A DNA stretch of 9,565 nucleotides. It comes from SVTX01 sp045132775 (GTDB lineage: Bacteria; Bacillota; Clostridia; Oscillospirales; CAG-272). Numbering within the stretch: the first letter of the stretch is position 1; each line of letters opens with the position of its first letter. Made by a program: the position numbers and the translations under genes. The stretch lies in assembly GCA_045132775.1 (NCBI GenBank), contig JBGUSX010000025.1, forward strand, positions 1 through 9,565, written 5' to 3'. Of the stretch, positions 1 to 4,232 are shown in pieces. The notes under the pieces were generated by a model. It was given only the letters and a program-made list of their open reading frames with translations. It had not been told where the DNA came from and searched no databases.

Positions 1-28
1 AATTCCTTGAACTCATATCCCAAAACGG

Positions 29-106
29 CTACTCGTGGGTAGTCTGTTTTGCTATGCCTTTATCCGACTTTCCTATGTGTGAAGATTTTTCTTCACTTTT
101 TTTCAT
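29..106 (-). CDS. Possible 25-residue leftward small ORF
   Basis: Reading leftward from an ATG at 106, a short frame begins MKKSEEKSS and ends at a TAG at 29-31. It is the first ATG frame downstream of the leftward promoter at 167-195. An AGG lies four bases before the ATG, which is a weak ribosome binding site. The peptide is lysine-rich and hydrophilic, with no signal peptide or membrane segment. I do not recognise it. Beyond its stop, another leftward frame stays open to the window edge, so this may be a leader peptide, the start of a frameshifted gene, or chance. The short length and overlap with a terminator-like hairpin keep confidence low. Confidence 0.25.
   Translation of the reverse strand: MKKSEEKSSHIGKSDKGIAKQTTHE
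79..103 (+). terminator. Terminator-like hairpin with T run
   Basis: GTGAAGA (79-85) pairs with TCTTCAC (90-96) around a four-base loop, followed by seven T. Read rightward, this has the shape of a rho-independent terminator and would end a transcript entering from the left. The stem is short and AT-rich. The same bases lie inside the leftward small ORF, where a lysine-rich start could create the pattern by chance. Confidence 0.3.
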
Positions 107-166
107 TTACCTATTGACTTTTTTATAGTTGGCTCCAAATTAGTATTTTTTGTCTGAGACAGTAGA

Positions 167-195
167 ATTATACCGCAATTTGCGGTAAAAGTCAA
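167..195 (-). promoter_or_regulatory. Leftward promoter with operator in its spacer
   Basis: On the minus strand a -35 box TTGACT (190-195) and a -10 box TATAAT (167-172) are separated by 17 bases, close to the sigma-A consensus. The spacer (173-189) is almost wholly filled by the 17-base palindrome at 171-187, so a repressor bound there would sit between the two boxes. Transcription would start near 160 and run toward the left edge, divergent from the XRE gene. Confidence 0.6.
171..187. promoter_or_regulatory. Operator 1, 17-base perfect palindrome
   Basis: TACCGCAATTTGCGGTA is a perfect inverted repeat with 8-base arms around a central T at 179. It lies between the boxes of the leftward promoter. 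A second, one-mismatch copy lies 25 bases away centre to centre. The neighbouring XRE gene is the obvious candidate binder, which is inference. Confidence 0.6.
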
Positions 196-196
196 T

Positions 197-211
197 ACTG
201 CAAATTGCGGT
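197..211. promoter_or_regulatory. Operator 2, second copy of the palindrome
   Basis: ACTGCAAATTGCGGT repeats the core of operator 1 with one mismatch between its 7-base arms and its centre at 204. It lies immediately upstream of the extended -10 of the rightward promoter, so bound protein would block RNA polymerase. Paired operators about 2.5 helical turns apart in a divergent region are typical of autoregulating phage-type or mobile-element repressors. Confidence 0.55.
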
Positions 212-212
212 T

Positions 213-221
213 TGATATAAT
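213..221 (+). promoter_or_regulatory. Extended -10 promoter for the XRE gene
   Basis: TGATATAAT is an extended -10 (TGn followed by TATAAT at 216-221). No good -35 box is present at the right distance; the region near 191-198 is weak, as is common for extended -10 promoters. Transcription would start near 228 and give a leader of about 35 bases before the XRE start. Confidence 0.5.
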
Positions 222-262
222 CATTTGTAAACATTTTATTAATTCAGAGGTATTATGTTATT

Positions 263-478
263 ATGTTATATAGAAGAATTCGTGATTTGCGCGAGGATAA
301 AGATATTACCCAGAAAGAAATGGCTCGTTTTTTAAATTGCTCACAGCAAGTATATAGCAACTATGAATTAGGACAGAGAGATATTCCCACAGACATACTG
401 ATCAAGCTTGCACGCATTCACAATGTGTCAGTAGATTACATCCTTGGTCTGACGGATATTCAGTCTCCTAAATCATAA
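263..478 (+). CDS. XRE-family helix-turn-helix regulator, 71 aa
   Basis: This is a minimal Cro/C1-type DNA-binding protein, 71 residues, essentially one HTH_3 domain. After an N-terminal helix (RRIRDLRED), helices two and three cover roughly residues 16-35 (TQKEMARFLNCS then QQVYSNYE). These are followed by the usual GQRDIPTD turn and the segment LIKLARIHNVSVDYILGLTD, which closes the five-helix fold. No sensor, protease or oligomerisation domain is attached. The ATG at 263 is chosen because the nearer ATG at 255 is in another frame that stops early; the AGAGG at 246-250 is therefore 12 bases from the start, which is long. The gene sits downstream of two copies of a palindrome that cover both divergent promoters, so autorepression plus control of the leftward unit is likely. 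Such small regulators are common on prophages and conjugative elements, but no mobility genes are visible here. Confidence 0.85.
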   Translation: MLYRRIRDLREDKDITQKEMARFLNCSQQVYSNYELGQRDIPTDILIKLARIHNVSVDYILGLTDIQSPKS

Positions 479-515
479 CTGCAAATCAGCAATTCAAAAA
501 ACAAGTACAGCTGCG

Positions 516-683
516 GTTGCGCGAAGCGCAACATCGTTGGGCACAAGCCCACATCATTGCGAAGCACATCATTTGCACGCAGTGCAACATCGTTTTGCGT
601 CCGCTTCGCAGACAATGATGTTCTCGCTTTGCTCGAAATGATGTTGACCTTCGGTCAAATGATGTTGTGCCCTGCGGACACAA
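516..683. repeat. Array of eight hairpins joined by mirrored linkers
   Basis: Eight short palindromes follow one another, most with three- or four-base loops: 516-532 (GTTGCGC/GCGCAAC), 538-551 (TGGGC/GCCCA), 558-566 (TGC/GCA), 573-587 (TTGCAC/GTGCAA), 594-614 (imperfect, TTC loop), 621-637 (weak), 644-658 (TTGACC/GGTCAA) and 665-683 (TTGTGCCC with one mismatch). Linkers in the left half read ACATCRTT; linkers in the right half read AATGATGTT, their reverse complement. The array therefore has mirror symmetry about roughly 604, and left linkers can pair with right linkers in a single strand. It begins 37 bases after the XRE stop. I see no convincing protein on either strand. Origin and function are unknown to me; it could be a dispersed repeat family. 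Confidence 0.7.
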
Positions 684-686
684 ATG

Positions 687-717
687 AAAAAATCCAACTT
701 GGAAAGTTGGATTTTTT
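687..717. terminator. Bidirectional rho-independent terminator
   Basis: AAAAAATCCAACTT (687-700) pairs with AAGTTGGATTTTTT (704-717) around a GGA loop. It has a T run on both strands. Rightward it would end transcripts from the XRE gene through the hairpin array; leftward it would end transcripts leaking from the tRNA operon through the 93-base repeats. Confidence 0.75.
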
Positions 718-718
718 A

Positions 719-997
719 GGCCGGATCTGAACTAAATTCTCGCCTTGCGGCGAGAGGCGGGTTCAAACCCTGGTCGGCAAATGCAAAAAATAAGAGCCTG
801 CCGATTGATCGGGCCGGATTTGAACTAAATTCTCGGCTTCGCCGAGAGGCGGGTTTAAATTGTTGGCCGGCGGCTCCAAAAAATAAGAGCCTGCCGATTG
901 ATCGGGCCGGAATTGAACTAAATTCTCGGCAGAGCCGAGAGGCTCGTTTCACATGACGGTCGGCAGTTCCAAAAAATAACACCCAGCCAATTGGCTG
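719..997 (-). repeat. Three tandem 93-base structured repeats next to tRNA operon
   Basis: Units begin at 719, 812 and 905, an exact 93-base period. Each starts GGCCGGAtyTGAAC on the plus strand, identical in unit 2 to the 14 bases at 1020-1033 that form the T-arm end of tRNA-Cys. Each then has a strong hairpin: CTCGCC/GGCGAG in unit 1, and CTCGGC/GCCGAG in units 2 and 3. The change between units is compensatory on both arms, which favours a selected RNA structure. The linker ccaaaaaataagagcc gives a T run on the minus strand, so each unit resembles a self-contained terminator or small RNA in the tRNA orientation. In unit 3 this linker has become the perfect terminator at 971-1010. The GTTCAAATC-like motif suggests decayed tRNA pieces, but none folds as a full tRNA. 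Confidence 0.75.
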
Positions 998-1010
998 GGT
1001 GTTATTTTTT
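971..1010 (-). terminator. Terminator of the tRNA operon
   Basis: Arms 971-988 and 993-1010 are perfectly complementary over 18 bases (core ACACCCAGCC/GGCTGGGTGT, loop AATT). The outer A/T bases give a T run on either strand. It abuts the 3' end of tRNA-Cys, so it should end the leftward tRNA transcript. Confidence 0.85.
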
Positions 1011-1084
1011 GGAGGTGACGGCCGGATTTGAACCGGCGGATAACGGTGTTGCAGACCGGGGCCTTACCACTTGGCTACGTCACC
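1010..1084 (-). tRNA. tRNA-Cys (anticodon GCA)
   Basis: The minus strand gives a 75-base cloverleaf with encoded CCA. The acceptor GGTGACG pairs with CGTCACC, the discriminator base is T, and the anticodon stem CGGT/ACCG carries GCA in the loop. The T arm is CCGGTTCAAATCCGG. It is last in the four-tRNA operon, only four bases from tRNA-Gly, and is followed directly by the terminator. Its T-arm half matches the start of each 93-base repeat downstream. Confidence 0.95.
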
Positions 1085-1088
1085 ATAT

Positions 1089-1164
1089 TGGAGCGGATTA
1101 CGGGGCTCGAACCCGCCACCTCGACCTTGGCAAGGTCGCGCTCTACCAAATGAGCTAAATCCGC
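1089..1164 (-). tRNA. tRNA-Gly (anticodon GCC)
   Basis: The minus strand gives a 76-base tRNA with encoded CCA. The acceptor GCGGATT pairs with AATCCGC, the D arm carries GGTAG, and the anticodon stem GACCT/AGGTC has GCC in the loop. The T arm carries GGTTCGAGCC. All conserved positions appear intact. Confidence 0.95.
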
Positions 1165-1254
1165 ATAACTTCACCGACCAAACTCGTTTTTCACCGTCGT
1201 GAGATACAAAAACGATCTCCAAAACCGTGCAACCGAGGGTGGAAAGTTCTTTTG

Positions 1255-1281
1255 CTTACCTTTTCTTTCAAGAAAAGTAAG
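1255..1281. repeat. Spacer hairpin between tRNA-Gly and tRNA-Asp
   Basis: CTTAC plus TTTTCTT (1255-1267, with one bulged C) pairs with AAGAAAAGTAAG (1270-1281) around a TC loop. With the adjoining GAAAGTTCTTTTG it resembles a spacer repeat I recall near tRNA genes in related Clostridia; that recollection needs a database check. The rest of this 117-base spacer shows nothing else clear. Confidence 0.5.
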
Positions 1282-1358
1282 TGGCGACCCGAAGGGGACT
1301 CGAACCCCTGACCTCTAGCGTGACAGGCTAGCGTTCTAACCAACTGAACTACCGGGCC
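1282..1358 (-). tRNA. tRNA-Asp (anticodon GTC)
   Basis: The minus strand gives a 77-base tRNA with encoded CCA. The acceptor GGCCCGG pairs with TCGGGTC (one G-U near each end), discriminator G. The anticodon stem CTAGC/GCTAG holds CTGTCAC with GTC as anticodon. The T arm is AGGGGTTCGAGTCCCCT. Confidence 0.95.
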
Positions 1359-1360
1359 GA

Positions 1361-1426
1361 ATTTGGCGCAAGCGCCAAATGCACTCGTTTGCGTTCGCAA
1401 ACGGGCTATTAGATGCGCTTTCGCGC
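1361..1426. repeat. Three consecutive hairpins between tRNA-Asp and tRNA-Val
   Basis: ATTTGGCGC/GCGCCAAAT (1361-1380) is a perfect 9-base stem, CGTTTGCG/CGCAAACG (1386-1403) a perfect 8-base stem, and GCGC/GCGC (1415-1426) a short one ending against the tRNA-Val 3' end. They fill nearly the whole 68-base spacer. They could guide RNase processing of the precursor or be modular repeat insertions; the style resembles the array at 516-683. Confidence 0.6.
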
Positions 1427-1502
1427 TGGTGGAAACAATAGGGCTCGAACCTATGACCCTCTGCTTGTAAGGCAGATGCTCTCCCAACTGAGCTATGCTT
1501 CC
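1427..1502 (-). tRNA. tRNA-Val (anticodon TAC)
   Basis: The minus strand gives a 76-base tRNA with encoded CCA and discriminator A. The acceptor GGAAGCA pairs with TGTTTCC, including one G-U. The anticodon stem CTGCC/AGCAG region holds TTACAAG with TAC, and the T arm carries GGTTCGAGCC. It is the first gene of the operon, about 30 bases from the -10 box. Confidence 0.95.
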
Positions 1503-1533
1503 AAAATGCCGCCTCATTCGCTGCGACCTGTAT

Positions 1534-1562
1534 ATTATAGCACGCACTTTCACATTTGTCAA
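1534..1562 (-). promoter_or_regulatory. Consensus promoter of the tRNA operon
   Basis: The minus strand has TTGACA (1557-1562) and TATAAT (1534-1539) with a 17-base spacer, a perfect match to the sigma-A consensus at both boxes. Directly upstream, at about 1566-1594, runs of A and T repeat at near-helical spacing, which would act as an UP element for the alpha subunit. This is the expected strong promoter of a stable RNA operon. It is back to back with the rightward promoter at 1687-1715. Confidence 0.9.
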
Positions 1563-1686
1563 TACCTTTTTTGAAATTTTTTCAAAATTTTTTTCATCGT
1601 TTTTTCTGCACAAAATCAAGCTCCTTTCATTTATATTTTTAATCACTTTTCCGCCGTCACCCATCCAAACAATACCCCCTTCCCAC

Positions 1687-1715
1687 TTTACAAAGCCTCG
1701 TTTTTATGGTATAAT
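1687..1715 (+). promoter_or_regulatory. Rightward extended -10 promoter
   Basis: TTTACA (1687-1692), a 17-base spacer and TATAAT (1710-1715), with TG at 1707-1708 making an extended -10. Transcription would start near 1722, already inside the coding-like fragment at 1719-1967, and could continue into the lipoprotein gene at 2037. No other promoter is evident for that gene. Confidence 0.6.
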
Positions 1716-1718
1716 ATC

Positions 1719-1967
1719 GTAGACCACAAGGTTCTGCTTAAAACGATAGCCGAGTCATATCGCGTATGCTACCGAAGAGTAAAAACCACCAACGAGCTTG
1801 TTGTAAACGACCTCGTTTACGACGAAAAGAAGGGTCTATTTGAATTTGAACACACACTTCGCGCCGTAGTTGACGGGCACTTGATCGAGGCAGGTCTCGA
1901 TGATGTCAGCTTCAGCTTTATCACCTATGACGGAGAGCTGATAGAATATAAAAAGCGTTATTTTTGA
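1719..1967 (+). pseudogene. C-terminal coding fragment lacking a start codon
   Basis: From 1719 to a TGA at 1965-1967 the frame reads as 82 clean codons with protein-like composition (starting VDHKVLLKTIAESYR, with VYDEKKGLFEFEH in the middle and LIEYKKRYF at the end). It has no ATG, GTG or TTG anywhere in its first half. The frame stays open upstream through the promoter, but that part is low-complexity and not protein-like. The simplest reading is that a deletion joined a promoter to the 3' part of a gene, leaving a remnant. I do not recognise the family; the mix of charged and beta-prone residues suggests a small cytosolic domain. Being within four bases of the -10 box is odd. The alternative is a very short protein from an unusual start. 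Confidence 0.55.
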
Positions 1968-2018
1968 CCTATCACTTCAATAGCAAATAAAAGAAGAAAT
2001 ACGGTAACAAACAGAAAT

Positions 2019-2040
2019 AGGGGGACAGAAAATGCAATGA
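2019..2040 (+). promoter_or_regulatory. Ribosome site with two-codon ORF over the start
   Basis: AGGGGGA (2019-2025) lies 6 bases before an ATG at 2032, which reads ATG CAA TGA. That stop overlaps the real start at 2037 in an ATGA junction, 11 bases from the ribosome site. The best-spaced start is thus the dipeptide one, which could feed the downstream gene by reinitiation. Confidence 0.4.
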
Positions 2041-2624
2041 GAGATTATTCTTCAACAACCACAAAAACAATTATTATTCTTTCACTCATAATTTTGGTTA
2101 TTATACCAAATCTGACCTCCTGCGCACTTCTATCGGGATCACGTTATATAGATATGTCCACCGAAGAGCTCTCCGCTCTCTCCGACGATGAACTCTACGA
2201 AGCAGTCATCGCAAGGCTCGACCATAAGATCAACGAATACGATGATATGCAGGAAGGCATCAATTCCCTTTCTTACAAGCAAAAAGTCGTCTATTCCGTA
2301 AGTTATCTTGAGATGGAGGTCAACAACGGCGGACTCTGTCAGTTTTTCGTGAATTCCAGCAGATACGTCTCTCCTCACGTCAGTGAATATATGGGAGTGA
2401 TCGGTGCTGTCGAGCACAAAAAGCTGTATGACGGATTCGTAAAAAAGCACTATATCGACTTGGATTCTATCGCCTCGGTCACAGATCTCGAAAGACCGAC
2501 AAACTACTATAATTCCCTATACGCAAAATATCCCTTTAGTGAATATGACGAAGCTTTCGTCAAAATTACTCCCCTCCGTGACTTCCTTTTAAAATATATA
2601 AGAGCCAATCTCGGCGAATTCTGA
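2037..2624 (+). CDS. Putative lipoprotein with DMP19/DUF4375-like domain
   Basis: A 195-residue predicted lipoprotein. Residues 11-28 form a hydrophobic signal segment ending in the lipobox LTSC, with Cys29 as the lipidated residue, so the mature protein is anchored outside the cell membrane. An acidic linker follows (about 38-70). Residues 78-190 match what I know of the DMP19/DUF4375 family: YLEMEVNNGG (91-99) and QFFVNSS (102-108), then YMGVIGAVEH, and a C-terminal AKYPFSEYDEAF stretch. The family is mostly cytosolic or phage-associated and of unclear function, so a secreted version is of some interest. The ATG at 2037 is the only start that keeps the whole signal peptide. It follows a coding remnant and is closed by a hairpin at 2643-2688, probably as part of one transcript from 1710. 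Confidence 0.8.
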   Translation: MRDYSSTTTKTIIILSLIILVIIPNLTSCALLSGSRYIDMSTEELSALSDDELYEAVIARLDHKINEYDDMQEGINSLSYKQKVVYSVSYLEMEVNNGGLCQFFVNSSRYVSPHVSEYMGVIGAVEHKKLYDGFVKKHYIDLDSIASVTDLERPTNYYNSLYAKYPFSEYDEAFVKITPLRDFLLKYIRANLGEF

Positions 2625-2642
2625 TCAGGTTATCTCCACATA

Positions 2643-2688
2643 ATACAAGCAAAACTCCCGCGCTGATGCGCGAGAGTTTTGCTTGTAT
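2643..2688. terminator. Long hairpin after the lipoprotein gene
   Basis: ATACAAGCAAAACTC plus CGCGC (2643-2663) pairs with GCGCG plus GAGTTTTGCTTGTAT (2668-2688), with one C-A mismatch and a TGAT loop. The stem is about 20 base pairs. The T tract after it is interrupted (tattattgatttt), so termination is probable but not textbook. Confidence 0.65.
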
Positions 2689-2848
2689 ATTATTGATTTT
2701 AAAGCATTACACCAACAGATTCTGACAGATTCCGTTCCAAATCTGTATCATTTTGAATAAATGATTTGTGAAAATGCACAAAAATGAATATAAATAACTA
2801 AAGTTTTTTTGCTTTTCGGGGAATTTAAGCGAAATCGAAAAAAGTATC

Positions 2849-2877
2849 TTGACAAGAAAAAGAAAAAAGTGTACTAT
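2849..2877 (+). promoter_or_regulatory. Promoter of the liv operon
   Basis: TTGACA (2849-2854), a 17-base purine-rich spacer, then TACTAT (2872-2877). The start would be near 2884, leaving a leader of about 29 bases with GGAGGT at 2900-2905. A TATAAT at 2883-2888 is too far from the -35 to pair with it. The AT-rich 160 bases upstream carry a small inverted repeat, ACAGATT/AATCTGT (2725-2746), and no clear known operator. Confidence 0.8.
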
Positions 2878-2912
2878 ATGCTTATAATTTTTCTTTTTTG
2901 GAGGTAACAATT

Positions 2913-4091
2913 ATGAAACTCACAAAAGTTTTGTCGATCGTTCTTGCGCTGGTTCTCAGCGTATCGGCAATTTTCGTTTTCGCTTCCTGCGATAACACAG
3001 ACAACGGCTACACCGCAAACAACACCGAGTTCATTATCGGCTTCTCCGGTCCTCTTACCGGCGGTGCTGCTATGTACGGTCAGGCAGTTCAGTATTCCGC
3101 ACAGATGGCAGTTGACGAGATCAACGAAGCAGGCGGTCTCAACGGTGTAAAGTTCAAGCTCGTAGCAACCGACGATATGCACGACGCTACCAAGGTATCT
3201 ACCAACTACTCCTCTATGCTTGAGGGCGGTATGCAGGTATCTCTCGGTACCGTAACAACAGCTCCCGGTCTCGAGTTCAAGAATCTCTCCCACGAGGACA
3301 ACGTATTCTTCCTCACCCCCTCCGCTTCGGGCGACAAGATCCCCGAGTTTGACAACGGCTACCAGATGTGCTTTGCAGACGGTAATCAGGGTAAAGTCGC
3401 AGCAGACTTCGTAAACCAGAACTTCAAGGGTCAGACCATCGGCGCATTCTTCAAGTCCGACGAGCAGTACTCCAAGGGTATCTTCGATCAGTTCATGGAG
3501 AACCTCGATTCTTCCGTTAAGGTAGTGTCCACAAGCTTCACCGATGCAGGTGCAACAGACTTCTCCACTCAGATCGACACTCTCAAGGATTGCAAGTTCA
3601 TCTTCATGCCCACATACTACGGTCCCGCTTCCCTCTTCATGACTCAGGCGAAGGACATTCTTGCAGCTGACGCAGTTTACTACGGATGCGACGGCTTTGA
3701 CGGCATCGATAACATAGACGGCTTCGATATCACTGAGATTCCTCAGAAGGTAACAATGCTCTCTCACTTCAACTCCAAGGCTACCGAAGGTAAGGCTGCA
3801 GAGTACATCAAGAAGTACACCGAAAAGTATCCTAACGCTCCTCTCAACCAGTTCGGCGCATCCGCTTATGACTGCATATACGCGATCTACGGTGCTATGA
3901 AGGCTGCGATCGACAGCGGAAAGGATATTCCCGTAACTATCAGCGCATCCGACCTCTGCGATATCCTCAAGGAGCAGTTCCAGGGCGGATACACATATAA
4001 GAACGGTAACACAGGTGACAGCATCAGCTGGGATAAGAACGGTTACGTTGCAAAGACCGCTATCCAGTACGTTATCAAGGAAGCTAACTGA
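2913..4091 (+). CDS. livK: Branched-chain amino acid ABC transporter substrate-binding lipoprotein
   Basis: A 392-residue type I periplasmic-binding protein (Peripla_BP_6 / LivJ-LivK family) that captures the ligand outside the membrane and delivers it to LivHM. Residues 1-25 are a lipoprotein signal peptide ending FAS, with Cys26 as the anchor. The mature protein opens with a low-complexity DNTDNGYTANN linker, then IIGFSGPLTGGAAMYG (41-56) and VDEINEAGGLNG (67-78), which are hallmarks of lobe one. Further on, FLTPSASGD and a lobe-two stretch around GQTIGAFFKSD follow the family pattern. The start is the ATG at 2913, eight bases after GGAGGT; an in-frame TTG at 2898 overlaps that site and is rejected. 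Length fits the family. The ligand is inferred from operon type; other amino acids or small amides are possible. Codon use is strongly biased, as expected for a highly expressed binding protein. Confidence 0.93.
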   Translation: MKLTKVLSIVLALVLSVSAIFVFASCDNTDNGYTANNTEFIIGFSGPLTGGAAMYGQAVQYSAQMAVDEINEAGGLNGVKFKLVATDDMHDATKVSTNYSSMLEGGMQVSLGTVTTAPGLEFKNLSHEDNVFFLTPSASGDKIPEFDNGYQMCFADGNQGKVAADFVNQNFKGQTIGAFFKSDEQYSKGIFDQFMENLDSSVKVVSTSFTDAGATDFSTQIDTLKDCKFIFMPTYYGPASLFMTQAKDILAADAVYYGCDGFDGIDNIDGFDITEIPQKVTMLSHFNSKATEGKAAEYIKKYTEKYPNAPLNQFGASAYDCIYAIYGAMKAAIDSGKDIPVTISASDLCDILKEQFQGGYTYKNGNTGDSISWDKNGYVAKTAIQYVIKEAN

Positions 4092-4123
4092 TAAACCGAT
4101 CAAGGCATAAACTATAAACGTAA

Positions 4124-4162
4124 TAACTGCATATATCTCTTTTTCGGGGGTATATGCAGTTA
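4124..4162 (+). promoter_or_regulatory. Hairpin in the livK-livH gap
   Basis: TAACTGCATATA (4124-4135) pairs perfectly with TATATGCAGTTA (4151-4162) around a 15-base loop, 33 bases after the livK stop. No T run follows, so it is more likely a 3' stabiliser or processing hairpin than a terminator. It would let livK mRNA outlast the permease mRNA. A smaller stem, GTGC/GCAC near 4180-4192, follows before the livH ribosome site. Confidence 0.55.
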
Positions 4163-4232
4163 TGCCTATATAAATGGCAGTGCGGTGAGCACACTTCCCT
4201 GTCATATCTTATAGAAAAGCAAGGTAATTTTT

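Noticed and set aside
486..683. 65-residue leftward frame across the hairpin array
   Set aside because: Its codons are entirely made of palindromes and linkers, with no family resemblance.
516..683. CRISPR array
   Set aside because: Linkers are only about 8 bases, the intervals are palindromic and of unequal length, and no cas gene is present.
716..982. 88-residue leftward frame with three internal repeats
   Set aside because: The protein repeats simply reflect the 93-base DNA period (a multiple of three). The DNA shows covariation of stems, not protein-like conservation.
719..997. Three extra tRNA genes
   Set aside because: A T-arm-like motif and an inner stem are present, but no D arm, anticodon loop of seven or matched acceptor stem could be built.
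1191..1664. 157-residue leftward frame over tRNA-Val and tRNA-Asp
   Set aside because: It runs straight through two intact tRNA genes and their promoter; such frames are well-known artefacts of tRNA clusters.
1495..1722. 75-residue rightward frame rich in Phe, Ile and Ser
   Set aside because: It covers the tRNA promoter and AT-rich UP region, and has no ribosome site.
2754..2796. Possible arginine-repressor-like boxes (TGAATAA and TGAATATAAATA) upstream of livK
   Set aside because: The matches are partial, in AT-rich sequence, 31 bases apart, and not palindromic enough to call.
2898..2912. Upstream TTG start for livK
   Set aside because: It overlaps the GGAGGT ribosome site; the ATG at 2913 has correct spacing and gives a normal lipoprotein signal.
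2874..4205. 443-residue leftward open frame opposite livK
   Set aside because: It mirrors the strongly biased codons of livK, which rarely create stops on the other strand. It has no ribosome site, and its composition (Cys, Val, Leu, Glu rich) is typical of an antisense shadow.
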